In this document: piece by piece, positions 1 to 8,358 of the stretch | Position numbering within the stretch: position 1 is the stretch's first letter | How the letters are laid out: every line of letters begins with the position of its first letter | Notes under the pieces: model-generated | The model's input: only the letters and a program-made list of their open reading frames with translations | Told to the model about the DNA's origin: nothing | Databases searched by the model: none | Source of the DNA: Nostoc commune NIES-4072 | Lineage (GTDB): Bacteria > Cyanobacteriota > Cyanobacteriia > Cyanobacteriales > Nostocaceae | Length of the DNA: 49,814 nt | Direction of reading: 5' to 3' | Assembly (NCBI RefSeq): GCF_003113895.1 | Contig: NZ_BDUD01000001.1 | Location: 566,941-616,754, forward strand | Program-made: the position numbers and the translations under genes

Positions 1-117
1 CGACTACTCGAATTCAAGGGAGCATCCCAATTTTGCAAATCTACCAAGATAATCAGCAATTTTTGTAGGGAGGACACTGCTTAACGTTCACTCAAACCCT
101 TATTTTTATGTTGTGGG

Positions 118-271
118 CAGGGTGGTTTCATCCGAAAAAAGAAAAATACATAAGTCTTGATTTCTTGTTTTGTGGCATAGCTTTTTCCCTCACTTCCATT
201 CCTCTCCCCCACGGGGGGAGAGGCTTTGAAACCCAGTTTTAGTTTTTCTTTGCTTGTATGAAACCACCCTG
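118..271. repeat. MITE-like element with ATGAAACCACCCTG inverted ends
   Basis: The 14-mer CAGGGTGGTTTCAT at 118-131 is the exact reverse complement of ATGAAACCACCCTG at 258-271, and similarity continues outward into the flanking T-rich bases. The inner part carries a GGGGGAGAGG hairpin. A further single copy of the terminal sequence occurs at 48667-48680, so it belongs to a dispersed family. No transposase is encoded. Confidence 0.55.
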
Positions 272-364
272 CTTCCCTATGAGCGAAGGGGGAAAATTCA
301 AAGCCTCTCTCCTTTTAGGAGAGAGGTTTGGAGAGAGGTCAAAATATTAAGTTGCACATCGCGT

Positions 365-520
365 GACTTACGCAAGAGTTACGGAATAACGAACCGCAGA
401 GGCGCAGAGAAGCCAGTGCGCCCTTGCGGTTCCCCGACTTGTTCGCTCTTAGCGTTCCCGCAGGGTAGCAACTGGCGCGACACGGAGAAATCAGAGTTTG
501 AGAGATATTTTGCGTAAGTC
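365..520. repeat. MITE-like element with GACTTACGCAA inverted ends
   Basis: GACTTACGCAA at 365-375 pairs with TTGCGTAAGTC at 510-520, giving 11-bp perfect terminal inverted repeats around about 130 bp. The interior contains the 'aacgaaccgcagaggcgcagag' type spacer repeat that is common between cyanobacterial genes. It lies 35 bp upstream of the first gene, so it may contribute its promoter; that is inference. Confidence 0.55.
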
Positions 521-555
521 CTTTACTTAAAAATAGGTGAATTAGAACTAGAAAA

Positions 556-1854
556 ATGCTGATAAATCAAGAAAATTTTGAAAAAATATATCAGGATGAA
601 TTGACTCCTAAACAAAAGAAAGTATTGCCTTTATTTTTAGCTGGACAAACAGATGAACAGATAGCCAAAGAACTTGGCGCTACCCATCGTTCTACAGCTA
701 GCCATCAACTCAGAAATATATCTACTAAATTTGGTTTTCCCCCTGAGACTGAACCAGATTATCGGTGTAATCTGATTGAGATGTTTGCTAAATATAAGCC
801 AGAGTTAGTTAGTGTTAAAGCTTTAGAAAAATGTGGGCATATCATTCAGAATATCCGCTTTCCAGAAGGGCCGGAACCACTAAATTCTGCTTTTTATCAA
901 GAACGTTCTCCCATCGAATCTCGTTGTTATATTGCTATGAAAGAACCAGGCGCACTAATTCGGATTAAAGCACCTAAACAAATGGGTAAAACTTCGCTGC
1001 TGAAGAGAATTATAGCTGAAGCTAAGAAAAGTAGTTAGAATACGGTTTATTTGAATTTTAGCTTAATAGAAAAAAATAAATTTACTAATGCTAATGATTT
1101 TCTCCGCAGTTTTTATGCTTATGTCATTAATCAACTACCTTCAGCACCTCCACTATGTGTATGGGATAAAGACACTCCCAGTATGGTGAACTGCACTTTA
1201 ACATTTCACAGATTGCTAAAACAATTAGATGGGGTTTTAGTTTTAGCTTTAGATGAAATAGACAAATTATTTGAATACCCAGAGATTTATGAAAACTTTT
1301 TTCCAATGTTGCGTAATTGGAATGAAAATGCTAATGAGTCAGAAACATGGGAAAAATTGCGACTAGTAGTAGCACATTCTACAGAAGACTATGGACGTTT
1401 AGATATTAATCAATCTCCTTTTAATGTTGGATTACCAATTAAATTAGAAGAATTTACTGAAGAACAGGTGAAGAGTTTAGCTATCCGACATGGATTAGAT
1501 AGTAAAAATATTCTTCCAATTATGTCTCTAGTGGGGGGAGATCCTTATTTGGTGCGGTTAGCACTTTATTATTTGGGATCTCAGGATGCAAGTATTGGGG
1601 AATTGCTTGAAGAGGCTACTACAGATACAGGGATTTATACTGAACACTTACGCCGACATTTGGAGACTCTCCAAGAAAATCAAGAGTTAGGAAGAGTATT
1701 TCAAGAGATAGTGAGTAATACTCAAGGGATTAAAGTAGAGCGTAAAAATCGGCAATTTTATCAATTAGATAGTATGGGAGTGATTAAATTTAGCAATAAT
1801 TTTGTGATGTCACGCTGTAGATTGTATCATGAATATTTTGGCTATCGCTTGTAG
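556..1854 (+). pseudogene. AAA-like (STAND-type) ATPase gene broken by an in-frame TAG
   Basis: The reading frame is continuous for 432 codons except for one TAG at 1036-1038; codons on both sides are in the same frame. Residues 13-60 form a LuxR-like helix-turn-helix segment (TDEQIAKELGATHRSTASHQ) as seen at the start of vMAP-type proteins. Walker A is APKQMGKTS (139-147), and the TAG follows about 14 residues later. The downstream half carries Walker B (VLALDEIDKLF) and the conserved 'HSTEDYGRLDINQSPFNVG' core of the cyanobacterial AAA-like (AAA_35) family. If translation stops at TAG, the 160-residue product has no ATPase site; restart at TTG 1051 is possible but has no good ribosome site. 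It could be a true pseudogene, a sequencing error or a switchable locus. It is followed 45 bp later by a related gene with the same kind of lesion. Confidence 0.8.
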
Positions 1855-1899
1855 TTAAATCTAAACGAACCACTAAGAAGCCAAGGCGCAGAGGAAAAA

Positions 1900-4800
1900 A
1901 TGGGACTTAGTAACTATTATAAAGTCGGTGGGAGTTTAAATGCTAATCATCGCACCTATGTCGTCAGAAAAGCAGATATACAAATATTTGAATTGCTGAA
2001 AGCTAGGGAATATTGTTTTGTATTTAACTCGCGTCAAATGGGTAAATCTAGTTTGCGAGTTCAAACAATCAAAAAACTTAGAACAGCAGGAATAAAATGT
2101 GCTTCTATTGATTTAACGATTATTGGTAGTCACGCCAGTGCAGAAAAATGGTATAAAGGATTTGCGAATCAGTTATTATCTAGTTTTGAAATAGATGATA
2201 TAGACTTTAATGCCTGGTGGCTACAGCATAACTCTTCGACGGAGGTACAGAGATTAAACTTACTTTTAGAGTCATTGCTGCTAGAGAAATTTAGCTCTCA
2301 AGTTATCATTTTTATTGATGAAATCGATAGCTTAATCAAAAGTAAATTCAAAGATGATTTTTTTGCTTTAATTCGCGCTTGTTATAATCTCCGGGCTGAA
2401 TCTCCCAAATATGAGCGTCTAACTTTTTGTTTGCTTGGAGTAGCGACACCAGGAGATTTGATTCAAGAAAGAGAACGCACACCTTTTAATATTGGTAGTT
2501 CCATAGAACTAACTGGGTTTAGCTTTGCAGAAGCAAAAGATGCCTTAATTCCGGGATTAGCGCACAAGGTAGAGCAGCCGGAAGCGGTGTTACAAGATGT
2601 GTTAAATTGGACGGCGGGACAACCATTTCTTACCCAGAAGTTATGCAGTTTAATTGTGCAGCAAACAGAAGATAGCTATAGTAATGTTAATGAATTGGTT
2701 GAGAATTATATCATCCAGAATTGGGAAGCACAAGATGAACCAGAGCATTTAAGAACAATCCGCGATCGCATTCTACGAAATGAACAAAAAGCTGGCAGAT
2801 TACTAGGATTATATCAGCAAGTATTGCACTCAAGTCAAGGAGTTATTATAGATGGCAGTCAAGAGCAGACAGAATTAAGATTATCAGGTTTAGTAGTTAA
2901 ACAAGACGGTTATTTAAAAGTATATAATTTTATCTATAAAGCAGTCTTTAATCAACAATGGCTCAGGCAAGAATTAGATAAACTCCGCCCTTATAGTGAG
3001 GCAATTAATAACTGGTTAAATTTCCAGCAAGATCCATCTTGGCTATTACGAGGTAAAGCCTTAGATGAGGCATTATTATGGGCAGTTGGCAAAAGTTTAA
3101 GTAATTTAGATTATGAATTTTTGCAAGAAAGTCAAAAAGTTGCTACAGAATTACAAATTGAGGTAAATCAGAAATTAGCATCAGCTAGTCAAAAATTAAC
3201 TAAAGCTAATCTAACCGTTAAACAAAAGTTAGCTGATGCAAATAAAAAAGCAAAATACATAGTTTGGATTGGTGGAAGTATCGCAGCTATCCTCATACTA
3301 CTAAGTGTGATTGTCGGACAAAATCAACTGCAAACAGCTAAGGAAGCTACCAAGCTTACACAAGTTGGGTATAATGCTGCACAACAATTTCAATCTAAAC
3401 AACTTGAAGGTTTACTTTTAGCTATGAAGGCTGGAGAAGACTTAAAACATCTGGTTAAAAATCAGTCTTCTTTGGGAGAATATCAAACAATCACTCCCTT
3501 GTCTACTTTACTAAATATCCTTGTCAATATTCATGAATATAATCAATTTGATACTGGACAAATAACACTTAATAATTTAGCTTTCAGCCCCGATGATAAA
3601 ATTATTGCTTCTGGTAGTGATGATGGTACTATTAAATTATGGCATCAGAACGGAACTGCGATCGCTACCATCTTAGGGCATAAAGATAAAATCAGAAGTC
3701 TTAATTTTAGCCCCAATGGAAAAATTATTGCTTCTGCTAGCCAAGATGGAACTATTAAGCTTTGGCAGCGAAATGGTACTCTAATTAAAACACTTTTGGG
3801 ACATCAAAGTTGGGTAATTAGTGCCATCTTTAGTTTTGATAATACTATTGTCTCTGCTAGCAAAGATGGCACTGTAAAACTTTGGCAATCAGATGGGACT
3901 CTGATTCAAACTATTCCTCTTAAAAGTAATGCAATCACTAGCGCTACAATCAGCCCTAATGGTAAAATTATTGCCGTTGGGAATGAAGAAGGAAATATTG
4001 AACTATGGAAAAGCAATGGAACTTTCATCAAAACTATTGGTGGACATAAAGGTTGGGTGACAAGTATTAGCTTTAGTCCTGATGGAGAAAATATTGCTTC
4101 TGGTAGTGATGACAAAACTATCAAACTTTGGAAAGCCGATGGTACTTCAAGTGGAATTATCCAGGGGCATACAGCTAGAATAAATACTGTCAGTTTCAGT
4201 CATGACGGTAAAATAATTGCTTCTGGCAGTAGTGACCAAACTGTAAAGATTTGGCAACTAAATGGTACCTTAATTAATACCTTCATTGGACATAGCGATT
4301 AATTAGCTAGCGTGAGTTGGAGCCAAGATAGTCAAATCATTGCTTCTGGTAGTGACGACGGAATTGTGAAACTATGGAAGCTGAACCCAGATATAATGAC
4401 TACATTAACTGGGCATAAACACGAGATAACCAGCTTAAATTTCAGCCCCGATGCCAAAATCATTGCTTCTGGTGGTAAAGACGGAATTGTGAAATTATGG
4501 CAACAAAATGGAACTGTAATTGCTAACCTCAGAGGACATCAAGATTGGATAAATAGTATTAGCATTAGCCCCGATGCTAGAACTATTGCTGTTGGTACTG
4601 CTCAAGGAACTGCTAAACTTTGGAAAATTAATGAAACCTTAATTCATACTCTAACTGGGCATAAAGTTGGGGTAACAAGTGTTAGTTTCAGTCCTAATCA
4701 AAGAATTATAGCTTTTGGTACTGACCAAGGATCTATTAAACTCTGGAAGTGGGACGGGACTTTAATTAAAACCTTGGCTGGGCATAAAAATTGGGTAACA

Positions 4801-5355
4801 AGTGTTAGTTTCAGCCCTGATAGCAAGATTCTCGCTTCTGGTGGTGATGATGGAACTATTAAACTTTGGCACTTAGACGGAACTTTAATTACTACCTTGA
4901 CTGAACATAGAAAGGATATTAATAGTATTATTTTTAGTCCTGATAGCCAAATCATTGCTTCAGGAAGTACAGATCAAACTATAAAACTTTGGAAAAGTAA
5001 TGGAACTCCTATCACTACCCTAATCGGACATAGCGGTTCAGTAACAAGCGTCAGTTTCAGCCATGATGGAGAAATCATTGCTTCTGGAAGTACAGATAAA
5101 ACTGTAAAACTTTGGAAAAAGGATGGAACTCCTATTACTACCTTGACTGGACATAATGATTTAGTGACAAGCGTCAGTTTCAGCCCCGATGGAAAAATCA
5201 TTGCTTCTGCTAGTAAAGATGGCAAGGTGATTTTGTGGAGTTTGCGGTTAGATAATTTACTTGCACAGGGATGTCAATGGCTTCAAGACTATTTTACTAC
5301 TCATCCAGAAGCTCATAAGAGTCTGCATTCGTGTAGTAAAAATTACGTCTCTTAG
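1900..5355 (+). pseudogene. AAA-like ATPase with membrane segment and 14 WD40 repeats, broken by an in-frame TAA
   Basis: The frame is open for 1,150 residues except for TAA at 4300-4302. Order of parts: AAA-like STAND ATPase (about 1-330; Walker A NSRQMGKSS at 43-51, Walker B VIIFIDEID at 135-143), a coiled-coil-like stretch, one membrane helix (about 451-472), then WD40 repeats from about residue 550 to the end. I count six repeats before the stop and eight after, 14 in total, which fits two seven-bladed propellers. The stop replaces the residue that is usually W/L just after the GH of a repeat (GHSD*LASVSW). Start ATG 1900 has AGAGG upstream. Family members are thought to be signalling or conflict proteins in which WD40 senses and the ATPase oligomerises; that role is inference. 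The 800-residue upstream product would have an incomplete propeller. Confidence 0.85.
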
Positions 5356-5385
5356 TTATGAAGTAATAATTAATCATGAATTAGC

Positions 5386-6594
5386 ATGACACAGAAATGG
5401 CTTTCTATCGTCGGCATTGGGGAAGATGGGTTACAGGGGTTAAGCGCGATCGCTCGTTCTTTACTCGATCAAGCTAAAGTAATTGTAGGAGGCGATCGCC
5501 ATTTAGCTATGCTCCCTACAGATGACCAACGTAAGAAACTAGTTTGGACATCTCCCATTAGTACTTCAGTTGACGAAATCATTACGCGTCGAGGTGAGTC
5601 AATTTGCGTACTTGCAAGTGGCGACCCGATGTGTTATGGCATTGGAGTTACCTTGATGCGGCGAATTCCCGTCTCTGAAATGACGATTATCCCCGCACCT
5701 TCAGCCTTCAGCCTCGCCTGTGCCAGGGTTGGGTGGTCTTTAACTGAGGTGGAAACCTTGAGTTTGAATGGTCGTCCATCCTCTCTACTCCAGTCTTATA
5801 TTTACCCAGAAGCGCGACTGTTGATTTTGAGTGAGGGGAAGGACACACCCGCCATTGTTGCCCAGATTTTGACAAATCGCGGCTATGGTGGCAGTAAAAT
5901 TACCGTACTGGAGCGGATGGGCGGCGCTCATGAAAGAATTGTGGAAGGTACGGCTGCATCCTGGAGTGAAACTGAAATTGCTGCTTTGAATGCGATCGCA
6001 GTTGATTGTATTGCTGATGCTGGGGTTATCCCTTTACCAAGATTACCAGGATTACCAGATAACGCCTATTACCACGATGGACAATTAACGAAGCGTGAAG
6101 TTAGGGCAATTACCCTAGCAGCTTTAGCACCGACACCGGGAGAATTATTGTGGGATGTTGGGGCGGGTTGCGCCTCAATTTCTATTGAATGGATGCGGAG
6201 TAATGCTCGATGTCGAGCGATCGCGATCGAACAAAATTCTTCTAGACTAATATATATTGCTGATAATGCCGCTACTCTTGGTACTCCAAATCTGCAAATC
6301 ATTGAAGGTAAAGCGCCTCATGCCCTGAAAGACTTGCCTACACCAGATGCGATTTTTATTGGTGGTGGGGTGACAGCAAGAGGACTTTTTGATGTTTGTT
6401 GGGAAGCACTGCGGCCAGGTGGACGTTTGGTGGCAAATGTGGTGACGGTAGAGGGTGAGCAAACTTTATTTCAATGGCATCAACGAATCGGTGGTGATTT
6501 AACTCGTATTGCCATTCAACGGGCGGAACCTATTGGTAAATTTTTGGGCTGGCGAGGAATGGCGGGTGTGACGCAATGGGTAGTTGTCAAATAA
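5386..6594 (+). CDS. cobL: Precorrin-6Y C5,15-methyltransferase (decarboxylating), CbiE-CbiT fusion
   Basis: This 402-residue protein joins the two methyltransferases of cobalamin ring synthesis. The N-terminal half (1 to about 205) is the tetrapyrrole methylase CbiE (C5 methylation), opening with LSIVGIGEDGLQGLS and containing the LASGDPMCYGIG glycine loop. The C-terminal half (about 225-402) is CbiT (C15 methylation and decarboxylation), with the SAM motif GELLWDVGAGCASISIEW. Length matches the fused CobL/CbiET form. It uses S-adenosylmethionine in the cytosol. ATG 5386 lies 31 bp after the upstream WD40 gene, with no strong ribosome site. No other cobalamin gene is adjacent. Confidence 0.95.
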   Translation: MTQKWLSIVGIGEDGLQGLSAIARSLLDQAKVIVGGDRHLAMLPTDDQRKKLVWTSPISTSVDEIITRRGESICVLASGDPMCYGIGVTLMRRIPVSEMTIIPAPSAFSLACARVGWSLTEVETLSLNGRPSSLLQSYIYPEARLLILSEGKDTPAIVAQILTNRGYGGSKITVLERMGGAHERIVEGTAASWSETEIAALNAIAVDCIADAGVIPLPRLPGLPDNAYYHDGQLTKREVRAITLAALAPTPGELLWDVGAGCASISIEWMRSNARCRAIAIEQNSSRLIYIADNAATLGTPNLQIIEGKAPHALKDLPTPDAIFIGGGVTARGLFDVCWEALRPGGRLVANVVTVEGEQTLFQWHQRIGGDLTRIAIQRAEPIGKFLGWRGMAGVTQWVVVK

Positions 6595-6877
6595 CAAGAT
6601 GAATCATAAGCTAAGGGAACTTGATTTAAAATTTAAATTTCTATTACTTATGATTACAACACTATTACCAGAAGCTGGTATTGGTCACACTCAATGTTCA
6701 TAATTGAAAAATCTTACTTCTCCTACAGTTAATAAGCAGCTAATTGCTGTAAAATCTTTTTGTGTTGCCTTTTAGACTAGCTCATGGTTTGCAAAAATCG
6801 CGGCAATTTATTTATTTATTGAAGCGATTTCTGTTGTGATTATCGTTGACAAAAAGTCACTTATTAGGGGTGAAGTA

Positions 6878-7138
6878 ATGGACGAGCATAATCTTGACGA
6901 CAAAAATAAATTTCTTTACCCTCGTAGTCGCTATTACGGTCAAGTTAAGCCAGAGAATTTAGTATTTAATGCCAACCTTCAAGAATTTGCTCAAAAAGTT
7001 GGCTACATTACCGGTTTAGAAACATCTGGAAAGCTTGATCCAGAAGATGCTTACAAACAGATTAAAGCACTTTGGCAACAGTTGAAACGTAGTAAAAAAG
7101 GATTGTTCATTGGTGAGGAACCACGAGAAAAATCCTGA
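6878..7138 (+). CDS. Small conserved cyanobacterial protein of unknown function
   Basis: An 86-residue soluble protein starting MDEHNLDDKNKFLYPRSRYYG. I chose ATG 6878 because AGGGG sits 7 bases upstream; a longer form from GTG 6836 lacks such a site. The segment NLQEFAQKVGYITGLETSGKLDPEDAYKQIKALW looks like two amphipathic helices. The sequence resembles small conserved proteins found in many cyanobacteria (possibly the DUF7219 group), with no known function. No membrane segment or catalytic motif is visible. Confidence 0.75.
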   Translation: MDEHNLDDKNKFLYPRSRYYGQVKPENLVFNANLQEFAQKVGYITGLETSGKLDPEDAYKQIKALWQQLKRSKKGLFIGEEPREKS

Positions 7139-7209
7139 AGTTGGTTAGGAAACGCGATAATGCGATCGCTATTTATAATCACCCTTGCAAAAGCGCGATC
7201 GCCTGTGTT

Positions 7210-7632
7210 TTAAGCACCCTGTTTATCTACTATTAGATTCCTAAACTTTTCTTCATCAAAACTAACCCCGTGACGTTCTAAATATGGGCGTAAATTTATT
7301 TTAATGAATAAATCTTTTAGTTCCTGGGCAATTTCTTGGGGTGGATTTCCTGATAAGGCGTAGGCGTAGCCCGCCGCAGGCATCGCAATCAAACGTTCTG
7401 CTGCTCGAAATTCACCACAGTCTATTGCAAGGCTTGCAGCACTGCGATGTAATACTGAACGAGTCGGCTCGGCATCAAGTTGATTTGCAATCAGTGCAGC
7501 AGCTTGAGATTCTTTTTCAAAAGCTTGTCGAGAAACTTGACTAGATTGCTTTAAGTCTCCTCTGAGTTTAGCAGTAAAAGCTGCTTCGGCCAAATCCATC
7601 GCCTGTTTATGCAACTCCAGAATCTGACTCAT
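7210..7632 (-). CDS. Helical hypothetical protein containing an in-frame repeat insertion
   Basis: A 140-residue, alanine-rich helical protein with TPR-like character (HKQAMDLAEAAFTAKLRGDLKQ; EFRAAERLIA). I do not recognise a function. Residues 84-92 (MPAAGYAYA) are encoded by 7358-7384, one copy of a dispersed palindromic repeat also found at 26032-26061. Removing these nine codons leaves a smooth helix-turn (AERLIA-LSGNPPQEIAQELKDLF), so the repeat seems to have been inserted without breaking the frame. The start ATG at 7632 overlaps the stop of the truncated gene upstream (ATGA), which suggests translational coupling before that gene was damaged. Confidence 0.75.
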   Translation of the reverse strand: MSQILELHKQAMDLAEAAFTAKLRGDLKQSSQVSRQAFEKESQAAALIANQLDAEPTRSVLHRSAASLAIDCGEFRAAERLIAMPAAGYAYALSGNPPQEIAQELKDLFIKINLRPYLERHGVSFDEEKFRNLIVDKQGA

Positions 7633-7898
7633 TTTTCCACAATAAAAGATAGGGGTCTGCTAAATTCAACAATAATAATGTAGGCTGGAAATTCGCCATC
7701 AGAAGGATTAGTTTGCTCGATTTTTTGTTTGACTCTAGCTCTAACCCTGCTATCATCTGCTTTACGTAGACCTGAAACTTCCAGCCTTACTTTATTTTGA
7801 AACGGAAGTTCACCAGCTTCATCTTCACTACCTAACCAATAATCAAATCCAGTGCCTTTGCGCGATCGCCAAAAATCATTAAAAATAGAAAAGTAGGT
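7629..7898 (-). pseudogene. 5'-truncated gene, C-terminal 89 codons of a conserved protein
   Basis: On the minus strand a frame opens after TGA at 7899-7901 and runs through FNDFWRSRKGTGFDYWLGSE, then KVRLEVSGLRKADDSRVRARVKQK, to FSRPLSFIVEK and a TGA at 7629-7631. The composition and the ATGA overlap with the next gene look genuine, but no ATG, GTG or TTG starts the frame. I therefore read it as the remaining C-terminus of a gene whose 5' end was lost, possibly when the hicBA pair (7912 onwards, opposite strand) arrived. Function not recognised. Confidence 0.6.
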
Positions 7899-7911
7899 TC
7901 ATTGTCAAGTT

Positions 7912-8115
7912 ATGAAACTCAAAGTTGTACTAGAACCCAGTGATGAAGGTGGATACACCGTCCATGTTCCCTCACTTCCTGGCTGTATCAGTGAAGGAGA
8001 AACTGTGGAAGAAGCATTAGAGAATATCCAAGAAGCAATAGAACTTTACCTTGAACCATTAGAAGATGAATTGATTACTCAAGAAGGCGTAATTGTCAGG
8101 GAATTGGTATTGTGA
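7912..8115 (+). CDS. hicB: HicB-like antitoxin
   Basis: A 67-residue protein (MKLKVVLEPSDEGGYTVHVPSLPGCISEGETVEEALENIQEAIELYL) with the typical HicB partial RNase-H-like fold: the GGYTV..PSLPGC strand pair and the T.EEAL.N..EAI helix. It lacks the extra DNA-binding domain some HicB proteins carry. HicB binds and neutralises the HicA mRNA interferase encoded by the next gene, with which it overlaps by 4 bp (GTGA). The order antitoxin-toxin is the reverse of E. coli hicAB. Confidence 0.9.
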   Translation: MKLKVVLEPSDEGGYTVHVPSLPGCISEGETVEEALENIQEAIELYLEPLEDELITQEGVIVRELVL

Positions 8116-8339
8116 GCAAAGTTCCTAATTTACCCTACACTCAGATTATCGCTGCTTTAGAACGGGATGGATGGATAGTTGTACGCCAGCGAGGTAGTCA
8201 CATTAGATTGGAAAAAAGCATACCGGATGAAGTCTTGAAATTGACTGTTCCAGCCCATCGCCCAGTTAAGCGTTCTACCCTAGCTAAGATTTTAAAGCAG
8301 GCCCGTATAGACTTGGAAAGATTTTTAGATTTGTTGTAG
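8112..8339 (+). CDS. hicA: HicA-like toxin (mRNA interferase)
   Basis: A 75-residue protein of the HicA/YcfA family, a small dsRBD-like fold that cleaves mRNA. The family hallmark is visible as GWIVVRQRGSHIRLEK with the catalytic histidine in GSH, followed by VPAHRPVKRSTLAKILKQARI. The GTG start at 8112 overlaps the hicB stop, so the two are translationally coupled. The protein looks full length. Confidence 0.9.
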   Translation: MSKVPNLPYTQIIAALERDGWIVVRQRGSHIRLEKSIPDEVLKLTVPAHRPVKRSTLAKILKQARIDLERFLDLL

Positions 8340-8358
8340 CCAAAGATGGCATAAATAA

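Larger units (their letters stand above)
1..555. other. Gene-free stretch with two MITE-like elements
   Basis: No convincing gene is present. The stretch holds two inverted-repeat elements (118-271 and 365-520, listed separately) and, between them, a C/G-rich hairpin near 200-225 and a purine-rich direct repeat around 300-345 of the kind common between Nostoc genes. An open frame at 254-517 runs across the repeats and is not considered a gene. Confidence 0.6.

Noticed and set aside
254..517. 87-codon open frame
   Set aside because: It runs through two MITE-like repeats and has no protein-like character or ribosome site.
1036..4302. Genetic-code change or programmed readthrough as explanation for both stops
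   Set aside because: The two stops differ (TAG and TAA), and other genes in the window use stop codons normally; no readthrough signal was recognised.
3906..5225. Antisense open frames across the WD40 region
   Set aside because: They come from the repeated codon pattern of the WD40 units on the other strand.
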